Assembly (NCBI GenBank): GCA_964613075.1
Contig: CAZTFV010000026.1
Span: 1 to 16,144, forward strand
Direction of reading: 5' to 3'
Source of the DNA: CAYWEP01 sp964613075
GTDB lineage: Bacteria; Patescibacteriota; Microgenomatia; Levybacterales; UBA12049
Length of the DNA stretch: 16,144 bases
The translations under genes were made by a program, and so were the position numbers. Below the pieces are notes generated by a model that did not search any database, was not told the DNA's origin, and saw only the letters and a program-made list of their open reading frames with translations. Shown one piece after another: positions 6,007-12,479 of this stretch (positions are counted from its first letter, which is position 1; each line of letters opens with the position of its first letter).

Positions 6007-6306
6007 ATGGCCTGCCCAAAAGGAGAGGTGAATATCTCCGATATCGGGTGCGTTCCGCAGGATCCAGCAGGATTTGCACAAAAGTTTTATGGAATCGGCT
6101 TGGGACTGATTGGCGGCGTTGCAGTGCTTTTTTTGATTTACGGAGCGTATACTATCCTGACATCGCAAGGGAGCCCGGAGCAGCTTAATAAAGGCAAAAG
6201 CTATATTTTTTATGCGATTGCGGGGGTGCTTTTGGCAATATTCGGGTATGTTTTTATCGAGGTTGTTGCGATAGATATTTTGCATATTCCAGGATTCAAA
6301 CGATAA
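6007..6306 (+). CDS. VirB2/TrbC-like pilin, small two-helix membrane protein
   Basis: The 99-residue protein has two hydrophobic helices, about 28-50 (GIGLGLIGGVAVLFLIYGAY) and 66-88 (YIFYAIAGVLLAIFGYVFI). They are joined by a short polar loop TSQGSPEQLNKGK. This hairpin with a Gly/Ser/Pro/Lys loop is the layout of VirB2/TrbC pilins, which build the pilus or channel of type IV secretion systems. The N-terminus has two cysteines (3 and 15) and no cleavable signal peptide, unlike classical VirB2. The first TM is preceded by about 27 polar residues. It ends 6 bases before the VirB6-like gene, so the two are surely co-transcribed, and that neighbour supports the assignment. No Shine-Dalgarno is seen. 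The family call comes from architecture and context, not from a diagnostic motif. Confidence 0.7.
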   Translation: MACPKGEVNISDIGCVPQDPAGFAQKFYGIGLGLIGGVAVLFLIYGAYTILTSQGSPEQLNKGKSYIFYAIAGVLLAIFGYVFIEVVAIDILHIPGFKR

Positions 6307-6312
6307 ACATTT

Positions 6313-8745
6313 ATGAGAAAGTTTCTGCCCGTTTTCTTGTTCGTTTTTTGCTTGGCGTTTGTTGTTTCAACGCTTCAGCCTGTTTTCGCCCAGCGTGATA
6401 CGGGAAGCCCTATTGCTACCCCTACGCCAATTCCTGTTGGAGAACCAAAACCCGGTATCACAACAGGCCCAATTGTAAACCCCGGGCCGCAGCCCATTCC
6501 CGATGACACCTGGGTGCAGGATAAAGAAGTGACCTTTACCGGAAAAAATGCAGCGCGGGCGGGGCTTTTGCTTAACTGGGTACTTCGCGACTACAAGTGG
6601 ATGCATCTTGATAAAAAGAACAAAAATCCGATTGAGAATTTCTGGAAGAAAATTCGCAATATTGTCTATGAGCTCTTGGCCCTTTTTGTCATTGTAACGG
6701 CTTTCATTTTGATTACGACGCGGGGGCGAAGCATAAAAGCGATGCGTTTTATCCCCCGGTTTATATTGGTTGTTCTTCTTATCACCTTTTCTTTTGCGCT
6801 TATTCAGCTTATGTATGAAGCAACGGATGTCATTCAAGGGTATTTCTTAAAAAGCAAAGACAATGGCTTCTGTCCGCCTGATTGTATTTCACAGCAGGAT
6901 CTGCTTTTTGTCGGATGGGATTACCTGCCGTTTTTTGGCATCAGACGGTATGGTGAGCAATTTGAAGAGTCAGCCTTTATCTCGCTTCTTTTGGTGAAAC
7001 TGACGGCACTTACCTACTACGTGATGGTAGGCGTGCTTCTTATCCGTAAAATCATTCTCTGGTTTTTCATTATCATCTCACCTATTTTCCCGTTGTTGCT
7101 TTTGTATTACCCTGTCAGAAATACGGCAAAAATATGGCTTGGTGAATTTTTCCGTTGGCTTCTCTACGCGCCGCTTTTTGCAATATTCCTAGGAGGTTTG
7201 GTATCGCTGTGGGGATCAAGTATCCCCATGAACTTTGATTTCAGCAAAGTCCATAAAGTAAAACAGATTATTTTCCCAACAGCAATAAATATTTTGATCG
7301 GCGGGCCAAAGCAGCTTGTTAACCTTACCAATAGCGTTAATCTGGAAGATACCTTTGCCTTGTATCTTGTTGCCTTGTTGATGCTATGGGGTGTTATTAT
7401 CGTCCCTTGGATTCTGCTTCAGATATTTTTGGACTATGCTTTCTCGTATAACTACACAGAGAATCCGGTATTTAGGCAGCTTTTGCCGTTCTTGGGTAAC
7501 AAACCGCCTTCCCCACCGCCTACTCCGCCTCCCGGCTCAACCGGCACGGCGCGGGCACTGCCATTTAAAGACTTTATCGTTCCTCAGATGCCACGAACAA
7601 CCGGTATGGCAAAACAGATCCCGGTAGAGCAGCGGATACAGCAGCCTGTACGTGTTCCGCTGTCTGTTGATAAACATATAAACCAGGAAATTTTGCGCCT
7701 GACCAATCTTTCAGTTCCGACGATGAGGGATATTGCACGGTATGAGTCATCCCTAATGTCAAGAGATATCACGAAGAGAACTGAGATTACTCAGATAAAA
7801 GATCAACTTAATATTATTGCTAATCCAACAAGCGTTGCCGCAAATACAATTCGTGACAGGCTGACGCAGGAGAGTAAAGCGGGCAATGCATTGGCGAATT
7901 CTATTTTGACTGCTGCGACGAGCAGCGTGCGGCTTGCCAATTTGCCAGCCCTCCCGATCACAACACAGCAGATAACCAATATTATTCAGCACATTGCTAA
8001 GCCTGAAACTGTCTCAAATCCAGTTGAGAGACAAAAAATAATTGCTATTAAGGATAAATTGACCCAGGAAAGCAAAGCGGGTAACCAGCTGGCTGTTGTT
8101 ATTATTAATGCGACAAAATCAGAACCTACTGAAACTACAGCCCGAAATGTTGCTGAAAAACTAAAAGAGGCAAAAGGCAAAGGTGATCCCTTGGCAAAGG
8201 CAGTATCAGATGCGATGGCGCCCTCAGCTCCTTCCTCGCTGCCGAATATCAATCGTATCCAGCAGGTGAGTCTTGATGATTATGAGGCAGTGAAGAAAAT
8301 GTGGAGCGAGAATTACCACAACATGGATGTGCCGCAGACAATAAGCGGGACGCAGGATCGGAAAGCTTGGGTCAGAGAGGATGTACGGAAAATAAGCGAT
8401 ACGATTAATTTGCTTTCATCAACTGACCCAAGACAGGTTGAGGAGGGTATGCAGGAGGTTTCAAATATTCTTCCCTTCCTCTTGATGGGAGGATTTTCTC
8501 AGTCGGAGATTATTGCGTATTTGAAAGCAAAGCAAGAGGCGGGCAAATCGGTTCTGGAAGTGCTTGAGAAAACACAGCAGGATGAGGAGGCGATGGTTGA
8601 GACACAGAAACGTACGACGCAGAAAGAAGCACATATGCAAGAGAGTATTGAGCGACCGCTTGAGGAGAATGAATTTGTGGCAAAGACCGACCAACAAGCT
8701 ACCTCAACAAATCAGCCCCCTGAGGAGACGAAAAAAGAGACATAG
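6313..8745 (+). CDS. VirB6/TrbL-like polytopic membrane protein with long repeat-bearing C-terminal domain
   Basis: This 810-residue protein starts with a signal peptide (MRKFLPVFLFVFCLAFVVST, likely cleaved after VFA at 24-26). A Pro-rich segment follows. The membrane domain spans about residues 117-377 with six or more helices (117-135, 147-167, 221-245, 247-266, 279-300, 345-377), and a Cys pair FCPPDC (187, 191) lies in a loop. This resembles the VirB6/TrbL inner-membrane channel of type IV secretion. Residues 397-408 are a PPSPPPTPPP linker. The remaining about 400 residues are soluble and contain three related repeats (500-535, 556-601, 603-635) sharing LTQESKAGN.LA, then a charged, coiled-coil-like end. 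It starts 6 bases after the pilin gene without a Shine-Dalgarno. Neighbouring Clp ATPases are possible partners of the soluble tail. The family assignment is from topology and context. Confidence 0.7.
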   Translation: MRKFLPVFLFVFCLAFVVSTLQPVFAQRDTGSPIATPTPIPVGEPKPGITTGPIVNPGPQPIPDDTWVQDKEVTFTGKNAARAGLLLNWVLRDYKWMHLDKKNKNPIENFWKKIRNIVYELLALFVIVTAFILITTRGRSIKAMRFIPRFILVVLLITFSFALIQLMYEATDVIQGYFLKSKDNGFCPPDCISQQDLLFVGWDYLPFFGIRRYGEQFEESAFISLLLVKLTALTYYVMVGVLLIRKIILWFFIIISPIFPLLLLYYPVRNTAKIWLGEFFRWLLYAPLFAIFLGGLVSLWGSSIPMNFDFSKVHKVKQIIFPTAINILIGGPKQLVNLTNSVNLEDTFALYLVALLMLWGVIIVPWILLQIFLDYAFSYNYTENPVFRQLLPFLGNKPPSPPPTPPPGSTGTARALPFKDFIVPQMPRTTGMAKQIPVEQRIQQPVRVPLSVDKHINQEILRLTNLSVPTMRDIARYESSLMSRDITKRTEITQIKDQLNIIANPTSVAANTIRDRLTQESKAGNALANSILTAATSSVRLANLPALPITTQQITNIIQHIAKPETVSNPVERQKIIAIKDKLTQESKAGNQLAVVIINATKSEPTETTARNVAEKLKEAKGKGDPLAKAVSDAMAPSAPSSLPNINRIQQVSLDDYEAVKKMWSENYHNMDVPQTISGTQDRKAWVREDVRKISDTINLLSSTDPRQVEEGMQEVSNILPFLLMGGFSQSEIIAYLKAKQEAGKSVLEVLEKTQQDEEAMVETQKRTTQKEAHMQESIERPLEENEFVAKTDQQATSTNQPPEETKKET

Positions 8746-8753
8746 ACGATGAC

Positions 8754-8865
8754 GTAATCGCTCAGGATTTGACAAAGAAGTTATTGTTCGAGCGTAGTCG
8801 AGAACATAACTTCTCGACTCGCTACGCTCGCTCGAAGAATATTTTGTCAAATCCTGACATATTAC
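8754..8865. repeat. Nested palindromic element, copy A
   Basis: The outer arms TCAGGATTTGACAAA (8762-8776) and TTTGTCAAATCCTGA (8843-8857) are a perfect 15-bp inverted repeat. They extend outward to GTAAT/ATTAC (8754-8758 and 8861-8865) across a 3-base mismatch. The inner part (8784-8841) contains TTCGAGCGTAGTCGAGAA opposite TTCTCGACTCGCTACGCTCG, and closely matches 12037-12102. GAAGTTAT/ATAACTTC (8777-8784 and 8806-8813) is a further inner stem. There is no T-run and no open frame. It fills most of the gap between the VirB6-like and clpC genes. Confidence 0.85.
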
Positions 8866-8876
8866 ACGATGACATC

Positions 8877-8905
8877 TTGCTCTTTTTCTAAATTTAGTAT
8901 TTAAT
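8877..8905 (+). promoter_or_regulatory. Putative promoter before the clpC-like gene
   Basis: TTGCTC (8877-8882), 17 bases and TTTAAT (8900-8905) form a fair promoter. A competing extended -10 is TGTGATAAT (8910-8918). Either choice puts the transcript start at or downstream of 8911, which argues for the ATG at 8944 as the start of the next gene rather than the upstream GTG. Confidence 0.35.
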
Positions 8906-8918
8906 AGGATGTGATAAT

Positions 8919-8935
8919 CTGCCGACAGGCGGCAG
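8919..8935. repeat. Short GC-rich palindrome before the clpC-like start
   Basis: CTGCCG (8919-8924) and CGGCAG (8930-8935) form a perfect 6-bp stem around ACAGG. It ends 8 bases before the ATG at 8944, where a Shine-Dalgarno would lie, so it may hide the start region in the mRNA. It is much more GC-rich than its surroundings and resembles, from memory, a dispersed repeat seen in CPR genomes. Confidence 0.5.
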
Positions 8936-8943
8936 GTCTGCCT

Positions 8944-11868
8944 ATGTTAGGAAATTTATTCAGCCAAAAGAAAGACAAACAAGAAGAGTCCACCCCTTCT
9001 TTGCCACAGCAACCAGTGGTTTCCCCTGTTGGATACCCCCAACCGATGCAGCCAATTGCCGGCATGGTGTCCCCACAAATGCCACCAGCAGATTTAGTCG
9101 GATCAAAAATGAATCCGGCGTTGCGACAGAATCTGTCTGCGCTTTCCCATCTTGACGCGCGGGCGACCCAGGTACTGCATCACGCGCAGCAGGAGGCGGC
9201 AAAAATCAGGCAACAGCATATTGAGCCTGAGCAGCTTTTACTGGGATTGCTCTATGACGAGGGAATCTTTAAGCTTTTTGAAGAATTTGCTGTTGACATT
9301 AATACATTAACCCGGGAAATTCAGAGTAAGCAGCAGGTTGGTAACTACATGGGGCAACCCACACTCTCCAATACGACGCAGCAGATTTTTGAACAAGCCT
9401 ACCGGGACGCAAAGAAACGGGGAGCGAATTTTGTCACGCCCGAGGATTTACTGGTAATACTTTTTGCCGGAAATATAAAGACCGCAGCATTCTTGCAGCA
9501 GCAGGGGATTAAAAAAGAACAGGTGATGGAGAAATTGCAAAAATCACCTGAGTACATAAGCAGCAAAAAATCAGTGCTTGACCAATACGGCGTTGATCTG
9601 ACGCAAGAAGCCAAAGACGGAAAGTTAGATCCTATCACCGGGCGGGACAAAGAGATTGAGCGGTTGGTGCATATCCTGCTTCGCAGGACAAAGAACAACC
9701 CGATTATTATCGGTGAAGCGGGCGTTGGAAAGACTGCCATCATTGAGGGATTGGCACAGCAAATTGTAAAAGGCAATGTCCCAAAAGACTTACAAGGCAG
9801 ACGAATTATTCAGCTTGATCTTTCTTCGCTTGTTGCAGGCGCATCGCATCGGGGAGAATTTGAGGAGCGATTGCGCAGTGTTATTAAAGAGGCGATGGCA
9901 GCAAGTGGTCAGATTATTCTTTTTGTCGATGAGATCCATACGGTTATGGGGGCCGGAGATGAAGGCGGGGCTATGGATGCATCCAACATAATAAAGCCTT
10001 ATCTGGCTCGCGGACAATTGCAGATAATCGGTACGACTACGACGACTGAGTATCGCAAGCACTTTGAGAAAGATAAGGCATTTGAACGGCGTTTCCAGCC
10101 GATTCTCTGTGAAGAGCCGAGTGAAGAAAAAGCAATAAAAATGCTTGAGATTCTCAAGCCGAAGTATGAGGAATTCCATGGTGTAGTCATCACAGAAGGA
10201 GCGATTGAAGCTGCGGTAAAGCTATCGAAAAAATACATCGGCGAGCGATATTTGCCGGATAAAGCAGTTGATTTGCTTGATGAGGCGGCAGCTGAGGTAA
10301 AGTTGGCGTATGGCGGGGAGTCAGCGATACCAAAAACCCAAGAACCTGAAGGGTCTTCTGCTTCTACCCCCAATCTCCCTAATCACTCTGATTCCCAAAA
10401 TCGTCCTACTGGTAACGAAGTAAGAAAGACAGATATTGAGAAAGTGGTAAGCGCATGGACAGGAATCCCTATCACAAAATTAACTGAGGATGAGGGTCAG
10501 AAACTTTTGCAGCTTGAGGAACGGATTCATCAGCGGCTTATTGATCAGGAAGAAGCGGTCAGAGCAGTGGCTGAGGCGGTCAGACGTGGGAGGATTGGTT
10601 TGGCAGCTGCAAATCGACCGATTGCATCATTTATTTTCTTAGGTCCAACAGGTATAGGTAAAACGGAACTGGCAAAGACGCTGGCCGAGATACTTTTTGG
10701 TAGGGATGATGCGATGGTGCGGCTTGACATGTCAGAGTACATGGAAAAGCACGAGGTAGCAAAGCTGATCGGCGCGCCTCCTGGCTACGTGGGATACGAA
10801 GAGGGTGGGCAGTTGACTGAAGCTGTTCGGGCAAAGCCTTACTCGATCGTCCTTTTTGATGAGGTAGAAAAAGCGCATCCTGATGTGTTTAACATGCTTT
10901 TACAACTTCTTGAGGATGGGAGGCTGACTGATAACAAAGGGAATACAATTTCTTTCCGCAATACTATTGTCATCTGTACTTCAAATATCGGAAGCATTGT
11001 TATCCAGCAGAAATTGAGTGAGCAGAATACAGGAGTGAAAAAGACAAAAGAGCAGTTCGATAAAGAATTTTTAGAGCTTGAAAAGCTGGTGCAGGATGAA
11101 TTGCATAAATTCTTCAGACCTGAGCTTTTGAATCGTTTTGATGATACCGTAATCTTTAAACCCTTGCGTCCTTCGGATATGCTGCAGATTACCAAGCTTG
11201 GTATTCAAAAGACCGGGAAGCTCTTGCAAGAGCAAGGATATACGCTTCAGATCACCGATAAGGCTGTGGCGCAATTGGCAGAAGAGGGGTATGATCCTGT
11301 GTATGGAGCAAGACCGCTCAGGCGGCTTATCCAGACAGCAATTGAGAATCCGATTGCCTTGCAGTTGATCAGCAAGAAATTTGTTCCGGGAGATACAATT
11401 ATCATCGATTATGACGCAACGAAGAACGAGTATGTATTTAACAAAGGAGAGAAGAAGGAAGAGACAAAGGGGGCACAAGGTGTAGAGGGAGTGCAACCTG
11501 ACGAAACTCAGCCACAAGCACCAGGTAATGCTGGGCAGGGACAGCAACTACCAACAGACTCATCCGCTATGCAACAACAGATTCCAAGTCAGCAGCCACA
11601 GGCTTCTCCTCCACAGCAGCCTGGTATGCCAGATCCGAATATGATGGCAATGCAGAACATGCAGCAACAGGCAATGGGTATGACGCCTGAACAGGCAGCT
11701 GTTCCACAGACTTCTCCCAATGGCATGATCCAGCCGGGCTTTGATGTGAGTCAAGTAATCGATCCACAGCAAATGCCTCCTCCCCCACCAGCAGCGGAGA
11801 CGGGGACAGGTATTCCGATGAGTAGTAGCTTCGCCACAGCCCTCGCCGGCCTCAAAGATTCAGAATAA
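8944..11868 (+). CDS. clpC: ClpC/ClpA-like double-ring AAA+ unfoldase with Gln/Pro-rich termini
   Basis: This Hsp100 ATPase has 974 residues from the ATG at 8944; the frame also opens at a GTG at 8911. Residues 1-60 are Gln/Pro-rich, then a Clp N-domain (about 65-200). D1 has Walker A GEAGVGKT (257-264), Walker B with D329-E330 and arginine-finger motif AFERRF. D2 has Walker A GPTGIGKT (567-574), Walker B with D639-E640, pore loop GYVG (near 614), FRPELLNRF and sensor-2 GARPLRR. Both ATPases look active. The D1 pore loop is AGASHRGEF, without the tyrosine of ClpA/ClpB/ClpC. There is no ClpB/ClpC middle domain, only a low-complexity linker (459-492). No clear IGF/IGL-type ClpP-docking loop follows the D2 SNIGS motif. 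The last about 140 residues are rich in Gln, Pro and Met. The clpC symbol reflects family, not proven ClpP partnership. Confidence 0.88.
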   Translation: MLGNLFSQKKDKQEESTPSLPQQPVVSPVGYPQPMQPIAGMVSPQMPPADLVGSKMNPALRQNLSALSHLDARATQVLHHAQQEAAKIRQQHIEPEQLLLGLLYDEGIFKLFEEFAVDINTLTREIQSKQQVGNYMGQPTLSNTTQQIFEQAYRDAKKRGANFVTPEDLLVILFAGNIKTAAFLQQQGIKKEQVMEKLQKSPEYISSKKSVLDQYGVDLTQEAKDGKLDPITGRDKEIERLVHILLRRTKNNPIIIGEAGVGKTAIIEGLAQQIVKGNVPKDLQGRRIIQLDLSSLVAGASHRGEFEERLRSVIKEAMAASGQIILFVDEIHTVMGAGDEGGAMDASNIIKPYLARGQLQIIGTTTTTEYRKHFEKDKAFERRFQPILCEEPSEEKAIKMLEILKPKYEEFHGVVITEGAIEAAVKLSKKYIGERYLPDKAVDLLDEAAAEVKLAYGGESAIPKTQEPEGSSASTPNLPNHSDSQNRPTGNEVRKTDIEKVVSAWTGIPITKLTEDEGQKLLQLEERIHQRLIDQEEAVRAVAEAVRRGRIGLAAANRPIASFIFLGPTGIGKTELAKTLAEILFGRDDAMVRLDMSEYMEKHEVAKLIGAPPGYVGYEEGGQLTEAVRAKPYSIVLFDEVEKAHPDVFNMLLQLLEDGRLTDNKGNTISFRNTIVICTSNIGSIVIQQKLSEQNTGVKKTKEQFDKEFLELEKLVQDELHKFFRPELLNRFDDTVIFKPLRPSDMLQITKLGIQKTGKLLQEQGYTLQITDKAVAQLAEEGYDPVYGARPLRRLIQTAIENPIALQLISKKFVPGDTIIIDYDATKNEYVFNKGEKKEETKGAQGVEGVQPDETQPQAPGNAGQGQQLPTDSSAMQQQIPSQQPQASPPQQPGMPDPNMMAMQNMQQQAMGMTPEQAAVPQTSPNGMIQPGFDVSQVIDPQQMPPPPPAAETGTGIPMSSSFATALAGLKDSE

Positions 11869-11869
11869 T

Positions 11870-11899
11870 TTGTATTTTCTCCTCCCCCTCCTTTATACT
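11870..11899 (+). promoter_or_regulatory. Putative promoter for the small membrane protein and second Clp gene
   Basis: TTGTAT (11870-11875), an 18-base spacer and TATACT (11894-11899) begin within a few bases of the clpC-like stop. The -10 is identical to that at 16096-16101. A transcript from here would start in the palindromic element at 11909-12030. Confidence 0.4.
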
Positions 11900-11908
11900 T
11901 GAATAGAT

Positions 11909-12030
11909 CACGAGTTTCGCACTTATGATGGGTTTTATACAAAGCTTTCGTACATTTGTCATCCTGAACTTGATTCAGGATCCTATTAAGATTCCGAAAC
12001 TAGTTCGGAATGACAAGTACGAAACTCGTG
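11909..12030. repeat. Composite inverted-repeat element with two internal hairpins
   Basis: CACGAGTTTCGCACTT (11909-11924) and AAGTACGAAACTCGTG (12015-12030) are outer arms matching at 15 of 16 positions. Inner TTTCGTACATTTGTCAT (11946-11962) also pairs with the right arm, with a 2-base bulge. Inside are two perfect hairpins, CCTGAA-CTTGA-TTCAGG (11963-11979) and TTCCGAA-ACTAG-TTCGGAA (11992-12010). The CCTGAA and TTCCGAA palindromes resemble dispersed repeats common in many bacterial genomes. There is no open frame and no T-run. It could be a MITE-like element or a stack of separate repeat insertions. Confidence 0.8.
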
Positions 12031-12036
12031 TAGATA

Positions 12037-12102
12037 TTGTTCGAGCTTGTCGAGAACTATTCTTCTGAAACTTCTCGATTCGCTACGCTCACTCGAAGAA
12101 TA
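12037..12102. repeat. Palindromic element, copy B, abutting a start codon
   Basis: TTGTTCGAGC..GTCGAGAAC is followed by AACTTCTCGATTCGCTACGC and ACTCGAAGAATA. This matches the inner element at 8784-8841 with a few substitutions and an 8-base longer middle. Both copies can fold TTCGAGC-type sequence against GCTCGAA-type sequence. Copy B ends 2 bases before the ATG at 12105, so it supplies the whole near-upstream region of that gene. Confidence 0.8.
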
Positions 12103-12104
12103 AT

Positions 12105-12434
12105 ATGACTGCCTATTTATTACTGCCATTTGCCCTTCTTAAATTTTGGTATTTTGAGGCGCCGTTTGGCATCCTGCAATTGTTTGACTCATTAAATCGC
12201 GCATTTTTGCAGCTTTTTTCACTTTTCTTGCTTGTCAAGACCTTTTTCAAACCGCTGAAGAATGAATACCGGAAAGGGTTGGTAGGATTCTCAATCGGTA
12301 TGGGCATGGTTGTCAAAACGTGTATTATAATAGCCGATTTGTTTTTATTCAGTCTCTTATTGGTATTTGAACTTTTTATACTCCTTCTTTTCCTGACATT
12401 CCCTGTATTAACGTTTGTTATTTTGTTTCTCTGA
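12105..12434 (+). CDS. Small polytopic membrane protein between the two Clp genes, function unknown
   Basis: This 109-residue protein is mostly hydrophobic. There are helices near 5-24, 30-47 and a long hydrophobic stretch 70-109 that may hold two more. The only clearly polar part is a central loop with FFKPLKNEYRKGLVGFSIG near residues 47-66, where basic residues suggest a cytoplasmic side. I do not recognise a named family. It lies between two Clp-type ATPase genes, 45 bases before the second, in the same direction, and ends with a TGA stop. No Shine-Dalgarno is present and its upstream region is a repeat element. The antisense frame is also open, but its protein is basic and lacks structure. 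It may be a membrane partner of the anchored Clp protein; this is inference from position only. Confidence 0.7.
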   Translation: MTAYLLLPFALLKFWYFEAPFGILQLFDSLNRAFLQLFSLFLLVKTFFKPLKNEYRKGLVGFSIGMGMVVKTCIIIADLFLFSLLLVFELFILLLFLTFPVLTFVILFL

Positions 12435-12439
12435 GTTGA

Positions 12440-12471
12440 CAAGGATACTCCTTGTGTAAGGAGTATCCTTG
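12440..12471. promoter_or_regulatory. Perfect 14-bp hairpin just upstream of the second Clp gene
   Basis: CAAGGATACTCCTT (12440-12453) and AAGGAGTATCCTTG (12458-12471) pair perfectly around a GTGT loop. The hairpin starts 6 bases after the stop of the small membrane protein and ends 8 bases before the ATG at 12480. There is no T-run, so it is not an intrinsic terminator. The right arm contains AAGGAG, the best Shine-Dalgarno-like sequence here. It could be a processing site, an mRNA switch that hides ribosome binding, or an operator. Confidence 0.8.
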
Positions 12472-12479
12472 CAAAAGGC

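Noticed and set aside
8754..8865. Copy A palindrome considered as an intrinsic terminator for the VirB6-like gene
   Set aside because: The stem is long and interrupted and no T-run follows the right arm. A repeat element explains it better, although a Rho-independent effect cannot be ruled out.
8911..8943. Upstream GTG start giving the clpC-like protein eleven extra residues
   Set aside because: The segment is a GC-rich palindrome, and predicted promoters put the transcript start at or after this codon. The ATG at 8944 is a better choice, though the GTG cannot be excluded.
12436..12469. TTGACA with TATCCT as a promoter for the second Clp gene
   Set aside because: The spacer would be 22 bases, outside the working range, and both hexamers overlap the perfect hairpin.
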